From Zavarzinella sp. (GTDB taxonomy: Bacteria; Planctomycetota; Planctomycetia; Gemmatales; Gemmataceae), in assembly GCA_041399155.1 (NCBI GenBank), contig JAWKTI010000002.1, positions 1-64,000 on the forward strand: a DNA stretch of 64,000 nucleotides, read 5' to 3'. A program made the translations under genes and the position numbers. Every line of letters begins with the position of its first letter. Position 1 is the stretch's first letter. Below the pieces are notes generated by a model. It had not been told where the DNA came from, searched no databases, and saw only the letters and a list, made by a program, of their open reading frames with translations. Shown here piece after piece: positions 8,324-17,273 of this stretch.

Positions 8324-9802
8324 TTAGTTCTTTGGCAAAGACGGAGTCTCTGTTGGTAAGCCTCGGTCGATATTGTATCCCGGGTCTAGTAGTGTATCAC
8401 CTTGGAATCCCAGGAAATCGATCTGGGCTTTCATCCACTCACTCTGCTTCTGCTGTTTGGCATAGGAGAGAAGCCGCGATTCAAGATCCTTTACCACTTC
8501 AGGGTTCTGGTCCGCAACATTCTCCTTCTCGCCAGGATCCAATTCCAGATCGAATAGTTCTGTTTTACCCGGCAGGAGTGCTATTTTGACGAGTTTCCAC
8601 TTACCTTTTCGGATTGCCCCACGAAATGCCTCCACATTAATGAGAATATCCTCATGTGGCGATGGTTTTCCTTCCATGATTGTCGCAGTAGCATCCTTGC
8701 CATCAAAAGGTTTTGTCGGGTCACCTTTACCTTTGACAATAGACAGAATGGTTGGCATGACATCGACATGGTGTAAAGGTGCGTTCACCACTGCCGGTTT
8801 CAGTTTTCCGGGCCAGTTGACGATTGCGGGCAACCGGACTCCACCTTCGTGCAAACCACCCTTGCCACCCAGATAGGGTGCGTTTGAAGCAGGAGGTTTG
8901 GATCCAAGTTCAACACCCCCGCTGGCTTCCCGTTCTTCCGGCGAACGAGCACCCGTTGCAAAAAGTGCACTGGTCGCCCCACCATTATCAGAAGTAAACA
9001 GAATCAGTGTGTTATCTCGCATCCCCTTCTTTTCCAATGCCGAAACAATTCGACCAACCTGTGAATCAAGCCCAGTGATCATCGCGGCGTACTCACGCTG
9101 TTCTTTATTCGGGAATATATCTTTGTATGCATCAACATCTTCTTTCGGGGCTTGATAGGGAGCATGTGGAGCAAGTGAGGCAAAGTACAAAAACATTGGT
9201 TTTGATTTATTATGGCCTTCAATCAGTTTGACCGCCTCATCGCCAATCTGCTCGGTATAGTAGCCTTCTTCTTTGATGAAAGTGCCGTTACGCTGCCAGT
9301 CAATGATCCCGCCACGGTCTTTTGTGAAGTAATCTACTTCACCAACCACATTGCCATAAAAATGGTCAAATCCTCGCTGGTTCGGCCAGTATTTTTTGTC
9401 TGCATGGCCCAGGTGCCATTTTCCGACCATATATGTGCTGTAATTTACCTCTTTGAGAGCTTCTGGAAGGGTTTTCTCGTCAACAGGCAGGCCGTATTTA
9501 TGGCTTGGGAAAATGACCAACGTCTGTAACCCGTGTCGCATTGGGTAACGGCCAGTCATTAGTGCTGCACGTGCAGGTGTGCAGACAGGCAAACCGTAGT
9601 AAGATTCTAACCGAACGCCGCTCTTAGCAAGTGCATCAATATTTGGAGTTTTGATCTTACTGCCACGGTAACCGAGGTCGGCGTTTCCGAGGTCATCTGC
9701 CAGAATAATGACAATGTTTGGTTTGTTGTCAGCGAGAGATATACTGTTCGAGTAACTCACACATATGGCAAAAAAGATAGATTGCCTGAAAAATCGTAAC
9801 AT
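8324..9802 (-). CDS. Secreted arylsulfatase-type sulfatase (Cys-type)
   Basis: A 492-residue sulfatase of the alkaline-phosphatase fold, exported by a signal peptide (MLRFFRQSIFFAICVSYSNS). NIVIILADDLGNADLGYRG carries metal-binding Asp residues. VCTPARAALMTGR (~residue 72) is the C-x-P-x-R signature whose Cys is converted to formylglycine. GKWHLGH and FTSDNGG are also present. The ATG at 9802 is supported by GGAGGA six bases upstream. Planctomycetes use many such enzymes on sulfated polysaccharides, but the substrate here cannot be told. It lies alone on the strand after bacterioferritin. Confidence 0.93.
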   Translation of the reverse strand: MLRFFRQSIFFAICVSYSNSISLADNKPNIVIILADDLGNADLGYRGSKIKTPNIDALAKSGVRLESYYGLPVCTPARAALMTGRYPMRHGLQTLVIFPSHKYGLPVDEKTLPEALKEVNYSTYMVGKWHLGHADKKYWPNQRGFDHFYGNVVGEVDYFTKDRGGIIDWQRNGTFIKEEGYYTEQIGDEAVKLIEGHNKSKPMFLYFASLAPHAPYQAPKEDVDAYKDIFPNKEQREYAAMITGLDSQVGRIVSALEKKGMRDNTLILFTSDNGGATSALFATGARSPEEREASGGVELGSKPPASNAPYLGGKGGLHEGGVRLPAIVNWPGKLKPAVVNAPLHHVDVMPTILSIVKGKGDPTKPFDGKDATATIMEGKPSPHEDILINVEAFRGAIRKGKWKLVKIALLPGKTELFDLELDPGEKENVADQNPEVVKDLESRLLSYAKQQKQSEWMKAQIDFLGFQGDTLLDPGYNIDRGLPTETPSLPKN

Positions 9803-10029
9803 ACTGATCCTCCAAAATAGATAGGCTTCCGTTAGACTCGAACGGACCCCTTCGTTGCCTAAATTGTTCATAGCTTGTAGTCATTTGAATCAGATGATAC
9901 GCACTGGCAGCCCTAATTTCTGTATTGACTTCGGACAAACTACACTTCCAGTATATGCCGTCCATTACTGCGGGTAATCAAATACAGGGATAATGCGATC
10001 AAACTGATTTCAGCTCTCATGTTTTGAAG
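9803..10029. other. Intergenic, no gene seen
   Basis: 227 bases upstream of the sulfatase. It should contain the sulfatase promoter, but I could not single one out. Confidence 0.3.
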
Positions 10030-10929
10030 TTATTCAAAGGAATCCAGCCACTTCAGGCAGTGGTGCTGGATATTCACTGGCAATTCCTCCCCACCGTAAC
10101 GGTGGGCATCCAATGCTGCCAGAATCGATTCCATTTCATCGGCTAATTCTGTCGTAAATCCTATCAAAATAAGCAGTTGAGACAGTTCCGCTGGGGTCAG
10201 ATGCTCCACATTCTGCTGGCACCGCCAAGACAGGTGGTTTGTCAGTATTTGCCGCAACTCATCTCCGCTGCCAGTCCAGTTTTGTACCTGTTCTGTAGCC
10301 CACGTGGTGTCGTACATTGCAATTGGCGTGGGTGGGATTCGCTTTCTTCTGCGATATTCATACCAACCCAGGCTCAGCAACAATATTCCGCCCCCCACGA
10401 GAACGATTCGCCACCAAATCGAGCGGGTGCTGCCCTTTGGCAAATCTGGTGGGGCCTCGACTTCCAGTTTCTCCCGCAGATTGCTTAAATCGGCCGCAGT
10501 TTCCACTTGTGGGACTTTAATGAATATTGGATCCGGCATTTCGATGGTGAACTGGGGATTCCCACCTGATTCGATCGTCAGTGGGGCAAGCTGCAGTGGC
10601 AAGTCCCCCGGATGAAGTGGAGAATATCGGTAACGAATTTCCCAAACTGCTTGATTTGTAAGCACTTGCGTTACCGGCTCCGTTGTGGACAGTGCCAGCC
10701 AGTGGGGATTGTCCAAAAGAGGATTGCTGGCAATTTTCACCACCAAAGGTGCAGGGCCCGAAACCTTTATATTCAAGCGAATGTCTTCATGAAGTGCCAC
10801 TTCTGCCTTGTTGATGAAGAATTGCACCGTGACCTGCTGACTTCCTGAAAAGCGTGTCGCCTGCCATTGTGGTTCCGCACCCAGACCCAGTGTGGGGAGG
10901 AAAAGCAACATCAGCACGGTTGATTTCAC
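10030..10929 (-). CDS. BatD/DUF4381-like membrane protein
   Basis: A 299-residue protein with an N-terminal signal peptide (MKSTVLMLLFLPTLGLGA), a beta-rich extracytoplasmic part that includes 'NKAEVALHEDIRLNIKVSG' as in BatD-type proteins, one membrane helix near residue 175 (IVLVGGGILLLSLGW) followed by RRRKR, and a ~110-residue cytoplasmic helical tail. Its start overlaps the stop of the upstream DUF58 gene by ATGA, so the two are translationally coupled. BatD proteins occur with MoxR ATPases and DUF58/VWA proteins in envelope-stress or protein-maturation clusters. No MoxR gene is in the window. The exact function is unknown. Confidence 0.75.
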   Translation of the reverse strand: MKSTVLMLLFLPTLGLGAEPQWQATRFSGSQQVTVQFFINKAEVALHEDIRLNIKVSGPAPLVVKIASNPLLDNPHWLALSTTEPVTQVLTNQAVWEIRYRYSPLHPGDLPLQLAPLTIESGGNPQFTIEMPDPIFIKVPQVETAADLSNLREKLEVEAPPDLPKGSTRSIWWRIVLVGGGILLLSLGWYEYRRRKRIPPTPIAMYDTTWATEQVQNWTGSGDELRQILTNHLSWRCQQNVEHLTPAELSQLLILIGFTTELADEMESILAALDAHRYGGEELPVNIQHHCLKWLDSFE

Positions 10930-11816
10930 TGGCGATGTTTCCTGATTCGTTGTTCTCGGCGGGCAAACAAATCCACCAATTTCGCAAAATGGTCGTCGGT
11001 GGTTGAAACTTCCAATAGATCAACACCCACCGTGCGGCAGGAATTTGAGGTATTTTCTGAAATTTTCTGAATTGATCGCAATATTTCGGCTTGAACCTGG
11101 CGATCGGAGAGGTTGAGCACCACTTGCTGTTGTGTTTCCGCATCGCGTAGCGTGCACCACCCGATGGTGGGGAGTTGTTGTTCCAGTGGATCGGTAATTC
11201 GGACGGCAATCAGATCGTGACGGTGGGCCGCAATACGAAGCTCTTTCTGGTAGTGCTGATCGATGAAATCGCTGAACAGCACCACAATGGCTCGTTTGGG
11301 AAGCAATCGGTGCGTATTCGCCAGCAGGTTCGCTAGCGAACCGCCAGGGTGCTTCGGTTGAAAGAACAGGATTTCCCGCACCAATCGTAACATGTGGGAA
11401 TGCCCACGCCCAGGTTGCAGAAACAATTCCAGATCGGTGCTGCCCAGAATCAGTCCCACCTGATCGTTATTGGCCATCGCACTCAACGCCAATACGGCTG
11501 CCATTTCCGCAGCAACGGTGCGTTTCGTCCGGACGCGGGAACCAAAATCGTGGCTAGTGCTGACATCCACCACAATACACAGAGTTTGCTCTCGCTCTTC
11601 TGAGAATCTTTTAATAAATGGCTGGTTCATCCGTGCGGTAACATTCCAGTCGATGGTACGCACATCATCGCCGGGCTGATATTCGCGAACTTCGTCGAAA
11701 ATCAGCCCACTGCCTTTGAAAATCGAGCGATAATCCCCACTGAGGCGGGATTGAACCAGTTTTTTGGCCTGCAGGTGGATTCGCCGCACCTGCTGAAGCA
11801 TTTCTTCTGTCAGCAC
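10926..11816 (-). CDS. DUF58 domain protein (von Willebrand A-like)
   Basis: A 296-residue protein with the DUF58 hallmark 'FDEVREYQPGDDVRTIDWNVTAR' (~residues 40-65), followed by a von Willebrand A-like domain with DVSTSHDFG in place of a MIDAS motif. No membrane helix is visible. The start is GTG at 11816. It is coupled by ATGA to the BatD-like gene. DUF58 proteins usually act beside MoxR AAA+ ATPases. The palindrome CCCACGTGGG sits just upstream of the start. Confidence 0.9.
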   Translation of the reverse strand: MLTEEMLQQVRRIHLQAKKLVQSRLSGDYRSIFKGSGLIFDEVREYQPGDDVRTIDWNVTARMNQPFIKRFSEEREQTLCIVVDVSTSHDFGSRVRTKRTVAAEMAAVLALSAMANNDQVGLILGSTDLELFLQPGRGHSHMLRLVREILFFQPKHPGGSLANLLANTHRLLPKRAIVVLFSDFIDQHYQKELRIAAHRHDLIAVRITDPLEQQLPTIGWCTLRDAETQQQVVLNLSDRQVQAEILRSIQKISENTSNSCRTVGVDLLEVSTTDDHFAKLVDLFARREQRIRKHRQ

Positions 11817-11875
11817 AGCCCACGTGGGGGTAAATTACATTCCTGTTATATTAGCAGTTTGAAATGCGAGTTTTG

Positions 11876-13393
11876 TTAACGAACCTGACCTTTTGCACGC
11901 ACCGCACTAAGAATCTTTTTCAGTTCAGCCACCTTCTCTGGCATTTTTTCGTAGAGGTTCTGTTTTTGGGCGAGATCATTTGCCAGATTGTACAGTTCGC
12001 CTGGCTGGTTGTTTTTGGGGTAGCCGTTTTCCTGGTTGAACCAGGCGGGAACCGCACTGATACCGCCTGATTTCGCATCGATCAACACCCAATCTTCGTG
12101 CCGGACGGCATAACCATTGGCATTAGTATTGTGAATGATCGTTTTCCGTGGGCTGGTGCCGATTCCTTTGAAAGTGGAGAGTTGATCGTAGCTATCTTCT
12201 GCTGATCCCGCAGGGATCTGCGAACCAACCACGCTGGCGATGGTGGCAAAAAGATCAACCTGGCTGATCAGTGCATCGTTTACTTTGCCTTCAGGAACCA
12301 CGCCTGGCCACTTCACAATGAAAGGCACGCGATGCCCACCTTCCCATAAGTCTCTTTTCAGCCCACGTAGCGGCCCCATACTGCGGTGCTGAAAATTTTT
12401 GATGCGATCATACGCATACCGTTCCGGGCCGTTATCTGCGGTGAAGATCACCAGGGTGTTTTTCTCAAAGCCATGTTTCTCCAATGCTGCGAGGATTCGG
12501 CCCACCGTGTCATCAGTCTGTACCATGAAGTCGCCGTAGCCGTTGGCCTTGGATTTGCCTGTAAATTCCTTCGTTGGCACAATCGGTGCGTGGGGCGAAG
12601 TAAACGGCATGTATAACAAAAATGGTTTATCTGCCTGCTGTTTGCCTAACCACTGCTCCGCTTTTTTGGTCAATTCCGGCATCACTGCCCAGAAATCCCA
12701 GTCCTTCACCGATGGTCCTTTGCGGGCTTCCCAACTGCCTTCTGCAGTTTTTGCCGTGGTTGTCAAAGAAACAGTGGGCACAGTGATCACTCGATCGTTT
12801 TCAAACCAGGCGTAAGGCGGGAAGTTCGGCACATCATCGCCAAAATAATAATCGAATCCGTGGGACAGTGGCCCACCGGGAATTGGCTTACTCCAATCAA
12901 AATCTGTAGGGGCATATCCCACATTTCCTTTTGGTTTCACACCAGCTTTTTTGATCGCATTCCAATCCCAGCCCAGATGCCACTTGCCAATGCAGGCGGT
13001 GCTGTAGCCTTTTGTTTTCAGCATTTCGGCAATTGTCTGCTTTTCATCATCCAGAATTGGTTGATCAAACGAATTCACGATCCCGTGAAACTTCCGCCAG
13101 TGATACCGCCCTTGCAGTAGTGCATAGCGACTGGGGGTACAGATCCCGGAAGAACTGTGGGCATCTGTAAATCGCATTCCCTGTGTTGCTAATCGATCCA
13201 GATTGGGCGTGGGAATCTTCGATTGTGGGTTCTGAACACCCAGGTCGCCATATCCCATGTCATCGGCATAAAGGATGACGATATTTGGCAATCGGGTGGC
13301 TGCCGGCTCCGCACTGCTGAGTGGTGCTGCGAACAAAACGGCACCCATTATTGCCAGAATGCAAAGCACTTGTTTCGAGAGGAAAATGTTCAT
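11876..13393 (-). CDS. Secreted arylsulfatase (Cys-type)
   Basis: A 505-residue sulfatase. It has a signal peptide (MNIFLSKQVLCILAIMGAVLFAAPLSSA), the metal site IVILYADDMGYGDLG, the formylglycine signature GICTPSRYALLQGR (~residue 84), GKWHLGWDW, and FTADNGPE. The ATG at 13393 is chosen because the signal peptide begins there; a start at 13429 would add twelve residues. It sits between two DUF58 genes on the same strand. It differs clearly from the sulfatase at 8324-9802, so the two are distant paralogues rather than a tandem duplication. The substrate is unknown. Confidence 0.93.
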   Translation of the reverse strand: MNIFLSKQVLCILAIMGAVLFAAPLSSAEPAATRLPNIVILYADDMGYGDLGVQNPQSKIPTPNLDRLATQGMRFTDAHSSSGICTPSRYALLQGRYHWRKFHGIVNSFDQPILDDEKQTIAEMLKTKGYSTACIGKWHLGWDWNAIKKAGVKPKGNVGYAPTDFDWSKPIPGGPLSHGFDYYFGDDVPNFPPYAWFENDRVITVPTVSLTTTAKTAEGSWEARKGPSVKDWDFWAVMPELTKKAEQWLGKQQADKPFLLYMPFTSPHAPIVPTKEFTGKSKANGYGDFMVQTDDTVGRILAALEKHGFEKNTLVIFTADNGPERYAYDRIKNFQHRSMGPLRGLKRDLWEGGHRVPFIVKWPGVVPEGKVNDALISQVDLFATIASVVGSQIPAGSAEDSYDQLSTFKGIGTSPRKTIIHNTNANGYAVRHEDWVLIDAKSGGISAVPAWFNQENGYPKNNQPGELYNLANDLAQKQNLYEKMPEKVAELKKILSAVRAKGQVR

Positions 13394-13507
13394 TTGATAC
13401 CACGAATGTAAAGATGTCTTTCTGAGCAAACATTAATTAGTATTTTATCATTTGCTTACATAGCAATTAACAAGCAAATAATTATCTTTGCAGTAAGATA
13501 CTTACCG

Positions 13508-14887
13508 CTAAGTCAAATTCACTGCCAATTGGTAAGGATTGGTGCCCTGGGCTGGTGCCTGATCTCCCAGCGTTGCCAGTTCTTCTTCACTGCCGATCTG
13601 GCGAACATCGCGAATTCCCTCGGCGAGGAGTCTGCCTTGTGCAATCAGCTTTTCTTCAGGGTCTTCCAGCCCCACGATAATGACCGACACCGCGAATCCC
13701 TGGCGTTTCAAGTTGCCTAGTGCGATGGAAGAATCCACGCTGATATCCGCCACAATCGCAATCACGGTGGCGTCCCGCGGCAGGCGGTGCGTGGTTTCGG
13801 CCAGCAAACGGGGCAGAGTCATCTCATCGGTCAGTTCCATGCGGGCCAACGCTTCCCGCACCAAGGTGATCTGTTCAATCCCACGTCGCGTGGGAACGTG
13901 CATCGGTTCTAATCGATCAATAATTTCTGCCGCCTCTACGGCAGTGCGGGCCTGTTCGCGGGAAATAAAGCCCACTTCCACATCATCCCCACCTTCCTGG
14001 TCGATTTTCTGAAAACGGTACAGTTCTGCGGCATCCTTGGCATTGGAAACCAATCCCAATTGCTGGTTTTCCATCACCACCGCATAAGCCAGCGAAGCTG
14101 CCACCGTCGTAATCAGGTCCGAAGTAAACGGCTCTCGACGTGCGGCAAAATTCGATTGATGAAAATCGATTAATAAAGTTGCACCGGTCAGGGTGGTGGG
14201 TTCATAAATCTTGCACTGCAATTCGCCAGTCCGTGCGGTGGCACGCCAGTGCACCCGTTGCAACGGGTCGCCCCACTGGTATGGTCGCACGCCAGCGTTG
14301 CGGGTGGGGTCTTCAAAAAGGCGATGTGCCGAGTTCAGTTCGCCAATCGGCCGTTGTGAGCTGAAATTGTAATGGGGTAAAGGCACCACTTTCGGCAGCA
14401 CCATCAGATAATAAGGAGGTGCCACCACCCGGTGGCGGCGGTGCATGCCAAACAGATCGCCCGTTTCTAGCAATACCGGACCTAACTGAAAATAACCCCG
14501 CCGTTCGCAGATAATGGTGTATTTCAGGTGCCGCACCCCACCAGTGGGAATACTGCACAGCTTTATTCGACGCGATTTGATCCGCACCCGCGGGGGTCGC
14601 ATGCGTAAAAATGATTCCGGGAACAGGTCTTCCACCAGCACCCAGCCGATCGGAATGGTGCCACGATTGTGGATATCCAGTTGAATTGTTACTTCCGCAC
14701 CAAGTTCCACGGGTCCGGTTATTTTCCACTGTCGTTTGACTTTGAGGCTGGCAATCCAGCGTTTGGTTAACCAGCGACTGGTCAGAAACACACCCAGCAG
14801 AATATACATGAAAAAGGCGATCAGCCCCGCCTGCAGGATCAACGCCCCCAGCAGCACGGCAAACAGAATCAGCAGCATTTTTCCCAT
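13508..14887 (-). CDS. DUF58 domain protein with N-terminal membrane helices
   Basis: A ~459-residue protein. Two hydrophobic segments lie within the first 40 residues, then an immunoglobulin-like region (LGAEVTIQLDIHNRGTIPIGW), then the DUF58 core 'AGVRPYQWGDPLQRVHWRATARTGEL' (~residues 205-230), and a C-terminal VWA-like half. An ATG at 14887 (MGKMLLILF) is used; a GTG two codons upstream is equally possible. This is the larger, membrane-anchored DUF58 type, different from the soluble one at 10926. It is the last core gene before the cassette array. Confidence 0.88.
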   Translation of the reverse strand: MGKMLLILFAVLLGALILQAGLIAFFMYILLGVFLTSRWLTKRWIASLKVKRQWKITGPVELGAEVTIQLDIHNRGTIPIGWVLVEDLFPESFLRMRPPRVRIKSRRIKLCSIPTGGVRHLKYTIICERRGYFQLGPVLLETGDLFGMHRRHRVVAPPYYLMVLPKVVPLPHYNFSSQRPIGELNSAHRLFEDPTRNAGVRPYQWGDPLQRVHWRATARTGELQCKIYEPTTLTGATLLIDFHQSNFAARREPFTSDLITTVAASLAYAVVMENQQLGLVSNAKDAAELYRFQKIDQEGGDDVEVGFISREQARTAVEAAEIIDRLEPMHVPTRRGIEQITLVREALARMELTDEMTLPRLLAETTHRLPRDATVIAIVADISVDSSIALGNLKRQGFAVSVIIVGLEDPEEKLIAQGRLLAEGIRDVRQIGSEEELATLGDQAPAQGTNPYQLAVNLT

Positions 14888-15022
14888 ATCCACAGTTTAT
14901 GGATGTGGCAGGGAGAAGTGAAACTTCAGGAAGCCGATGTATCTTCATCAACCTGACTGCAAGGGGAATGAACCGTGGGACGAAGTGACTCCAGTCAGTT
15001 GTTGCCTAGCATGGATTCCCTT

Positions 15023-15406
15023 CTACCTCAGAGGACAAGTTGTAGTGACATTAGTCTTCAGTTGGAGTTGCTCCTGGGGCGTTAATTGTGCGGTGGAGAC
15101 CGGCCACACAGACTGCCAGCAAAACTGAATCCCACCCGCGAACAGCAGAAACTCCCATCGTCCTCCACCCAGGTCTGTACAGTCAAACCCAATGATGTCC
15201 CAGGGAAGCGATGCCTCTTCTGGTTGTGTATCTGTGACTCCGCACACATGCTGCAATTGTGCAGCTTCAAACACTGCTACGGTGACAGCTTTCGTATCGG
15301 ACCACGGAGCCACGGAAACCATCACTTTTTTCACGGAGATAGAAAGTTCCAGGAGTGCATGAGTGCCATAAGGGCCGTATAAATAGTTTTCGATTAGTGA
15401 CGACAC
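15023..15406 (-). CDS. Cassette gene, hypothetical protein
   Basis: A 127-residue protein of no recognised family. The start is GTG at 15406 with GGAGG five to six bases upstream, and it begins about 13 bases after the attC-like site at 15419-15492. This is the normal cassette arrangement. No signal peptide or transmembrane segment is seen. It has several Trp and Cys residues (DLGGGRWEFLLFAGG, IQFCWQSVW). It is the last gene of the array on this strand, and I find no attC-like site downstream of it. Confidence 0.65.
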   Translation of the reverse strand: MSSLIENYLYGPYGTHALLELSISVKKVMVSVAPWSDTKAVTVAVFEAAQLQHVCGVTDTQPEEASLPWDIIGFDCTDLGGGRWEFLLFAGGIQFCWQSVWPVSTAQLTPQEQLQLKTNVTTTCPLR

Positions 15407-15418
15407 TCGCCCTCCATT

Positions 15419-15492
15419 TCCTGACAGTGTCCGCGATTGAGCAGAGCGCGGAGTGAATACGAAGCGATTCCTGCTCCAATCGCTAATTTAAT
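15419..15492 (-). repeat. attC-like integron recombination site A
   Basis: Imperfect palindrome. Read on the minus strand, the arms are GCGATTGGAGCAG (15471-15483) and CTGCTCAATCGC (15433-15444), so one arm has an extra G, as in the extrahelical bases of attC sites. The R'-like end is GTCAGGA (15419-15425). The R'' end is degenerate. It lies between two unrelated genes. Confidence 0.7.
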
Positions 15493-15547
15493 TCTGTTTC
15501 TATCACGTGATCATATACTCAATCGGGACTTGCTTAGGTCCCGGGAG

Positions 15548-16021
15548 TTATCCTCGCCCCGCAGATGCGGCCACCTGATTTCCCCACGCAAGATGCTCCG
15601 CGCGAACGCCTTCTCTCGTGACCGGGCGCATTGTTGCGATGATGTCCAATGCCTCGGATTCGGTGATGCCGAGCCAACGTAAAAGGGCAAATGCCAGCAT
15701 GCCGGTGCGGTGGATACCGGCCGAGCAGTGAACCAGTACCGATTCCCCCACCTCCATTGCTGCCACAAGCACTGCAAGCCCACGACGCAAATACATATCA
15801 GCTTCATCATCAGGGGCTTTGCCGTGGCCAACCGGGACCCACGTCCACGGCAATCCGACGGCCTTCGCCGCCCGCTCGATCTGGCCTGGCAGTTCGTTGC
15901 GACCCTGAATCGTGACAATCCGCTGACAACCAGCGTCGGCTAGTTTGGGGATGTCTTTGAGTTTCGGGCGATTCGACAACGCTAGCCGGCCTTGACCCAG
16001 CAACACCCAGGAAACTTCCAC
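15548..16021 (-). CDS. Cassette gene: dual-specificity / tyrosine protein phosphatase
   Basis: A ~157-residue phosphatase with the P-loop HCSAGIHRTG (catalytic Cys and Arg of the C-x5-R motif) and an upstream GHGKAPDDE region where the general-acid Asp lies. The start is taken as GTG at 16021 (VEVSWVLLGQGRLA), where family similarity begins. The frame stays open into the attC-like site upstream, but that part is the repeat read as protein. A related but clearly different phosphatase is encoded at 60116-60553. Phosphatases are unusual among integron cassettes, most of which have unknown function. Targets are unknown. Confidence 0.85.
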   Translation of the reverse strand: MEVSWVLLGQGRLALSNRPKLKDIPKLADAGCQRIVTIQGRNELPGQIERAAKAVGLPWTWVPVGHGKAPDDEADMYLRRGLAVLVAAMEVGESVLVHCSAGIHRTGMLAFALLRWLGITESEALDIIATMRPVTREGVRAEHLAWGNQVAASAGRG

Positions 16022-16039
16022 AGACAAAAACCATCCCAA

Positions 16040-16117
16040 GCTGAACAGGATCCGCGATTGAGCAGAGTCGCGAAAGTGGATACAAGGCGATTCCTGCTCC
16101 AATCGCTCACTTAGGTC
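16040..16117 (-). repeat. attC-like integron recombination site B
   Basis: 78 bases. Minus-strand reading: R'' GACCTAA (16111-16117), arm GCGATTGGAGCAG (16094-16106), arm CTGCTCAATCGC (16054-16065), R' GTTCAGC (16040-16046). The extra G is in the same position as in sites A, C and D. It lies between the gene ending at 16201 and the phosphatase gene. Confidence 0.78.
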
Positions 16118-16183
16118 GCTTGCGGGCAAGCTCCCAACCGACAACAACATTCTACTCGCGGGCGTCGCCGGTCAACTTCATCA

Positions 16184-16205
16184 GTTAGTTCGCCGTCGAA
16201 CTAAC
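16184..16205. repeat. Perfect 9-bp stem-loop at a gene end
   Basis: GTTAGTTCG and CGAACTAAC flank a four-base loop and overlap the stop codon of the gene at 16201-16551. There is no T-tract, so it is a poor intrinsic terminator. It could protect the transcript end, or be a remnant of another recombination site. Confidence 0.6.
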
Positions 16206-16551
16206 TTCCGACCAACAACTTGTACTTTGTTCCTTCACTCGCAGCCAAGCCCTCAAAGAAATGATGGTCGGCGTCCTTGAAAAACTCTACTGTCTCATTG
16301 TTGAGCGTGAAGAGAGCCTCCCCCATCGTGAGCGCCCTGCCTCGCTTTCTCAAAACAACCTCGATCGTGTCGTCCTCGTCTTTCCATCCTGCTTCGTACA
16401 CGACTGTAATGGGTGTGTTTGAGATTTGCTTGTTCGGATTCCATTCCGTCGAATCGGGGCTGATCTCCTGATTATAGTCGGTCACTTCAGCGACAAAGCC
16501 GTCGTAGGTGGTGTACTTTTTTTGACCGAGTGCCCAGTAAACATTGCTCAT
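16201..16551 (-). CDS. Cassette gene, hypothetical protein
   Basis: A 116-residue protein (MSNVYWALGQKKYTTYDGF at the N-terminus) of unknown family, with no membrane segment or signal. The ATG at 16551 is chosen; an in-frame GTG lies four codons upstream, and the much longer open frame overlaps the neighbouring gene. It has no attC-like site between itself and the gene at 16662, so the two may travel as one cassette. A perfect hairpin overlaps its stop codon. Confidence 0.65.
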   Translation of the reverse strand: MSNVYWALGQKKYTTYDGFVAEVTDYNQEISPDSTEWNPNKQISNTPITVVYEAGWKDEDDTIEVVLRKRGRALTMGEALFTLNNETVEFFKDADHHFFEGLAASEGTKYKLLVGS

Positions 16552-16661
16552 CAGGGTGCTCACGAGCGAATCTCCCGTATGTCGGACTATACTCGGCAGT
16601 ACCCCCCGGCTTTGAGGTGCTTTGAGGGAGTGTCCAGTGCAGTGAATTGTAAGGATTGGCT

Positions 16662-17177
16662 TCACTCTCCGGTGCACTGATCCCGATGCGATTCCCACCC
16701 GGCGAAGCCACCGCTGAGCAACCGGCCCAACTCCTCGGGTGAACCGACAACGACGGCTGACGGCCAACGGCTCTTGACTCGCTGAAATTGCTCAGGGCTC
16801 GCGACGACCACCACAGCGTCTTCCATGACCGGTGTGGCGGCCATACCGCCGACGTGACACAGCTCCCACAAGAACTTGACCACTTCCGGTGTCAGGCCTT
16901 GAAGCGAGACCATCAGGCCGTCACATTGTTCGGTCCCGGTTAACTCAGACGCGAACACCTCTGCCGACCCGCCGTCTTTGAACTCGACCGCGTAGCACCC
17001 GAATTCGTCGGGCGTTGCGGCACCGGCCGACTTGAGCAGCTTGCGGACAGCCACGCGCTCCGAGTCGGTCAGGCCGTCGTCCATCGGCACCGACTGCATC
17101 TTGCCGGTGAAAGGATTTTTCCGCTTCGTAGTCCGCGTACCGAGGTTGCAGGTTTGGAAGTGTATGTCGAAGCTCAC
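16662..17177 (-). CDS. Cassette gene, hypothetical protein
   Basis: A 171-residue protein starting with GTG at 17177 (VSFDIHFQTCNLGT). The start lies nine bases after the R' end of attC-like site C, and the site's edge supplies a GGAG ribosome-binding site. The N-terminus has 'KRKNPFTGKMQSVPMDDGLT', a pattern I have seen in uncharacterised bacterial proteins. No signal or membrane segment is evident. The open frame extending upstream to 17264 only translates the recombination site. Function unknown. Confidence 0.7.
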   Translation of the reverse strand: MSFDIHFQTCNLGTRTTKRKNPFTGKMQSVPMDDGLTDSERVAVRKLLKSAGAATPDEFGCYAVEFKDGGSAEVFASELTGTEQCDGLMVSLQGLTPEVVKFLWELCHVGGMAATPVMEDAVVVVASPEQFQRVKSRWPSAVVVGSPEELGRLLSGGFAGWESHRDQCTGE

Positions 17178-17185
17178 TCTCCGTC

Positions 17186-17259
17186 TCCCAACTGATTCGC
17201 GATTGAGCAGAGTCGCGGAGTGATTACGAAGCGATTCCTGCTCCAATCGCTTGTTAGGC
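17186..17259 (-). repeat. attC-like integron recombination site C
   Basis: The best-preserved copy, 74 bases. Minus strand: R'' GCCTAAC (17253-17259), a perfect RYYYAAC; arm GCGATTGGAGCAG (17238-17250); arm CTGCTCAATCGC (17199-17210); R' GTTGGGA (17186-17192), one base off GTTRRRY. The length and layout match known attC sites. Confidence 0.82.
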
Positions 17260-17273
17260 TGCATGTGACCGTC

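Noticed and set aside
14313..14951. 212-residue minus-strand frame overlapping the DUF58 gene
   Set aside because: Out-of-frame reading of the same strand as the DUF58 gene, which has its core motif and membrane helices in frame.
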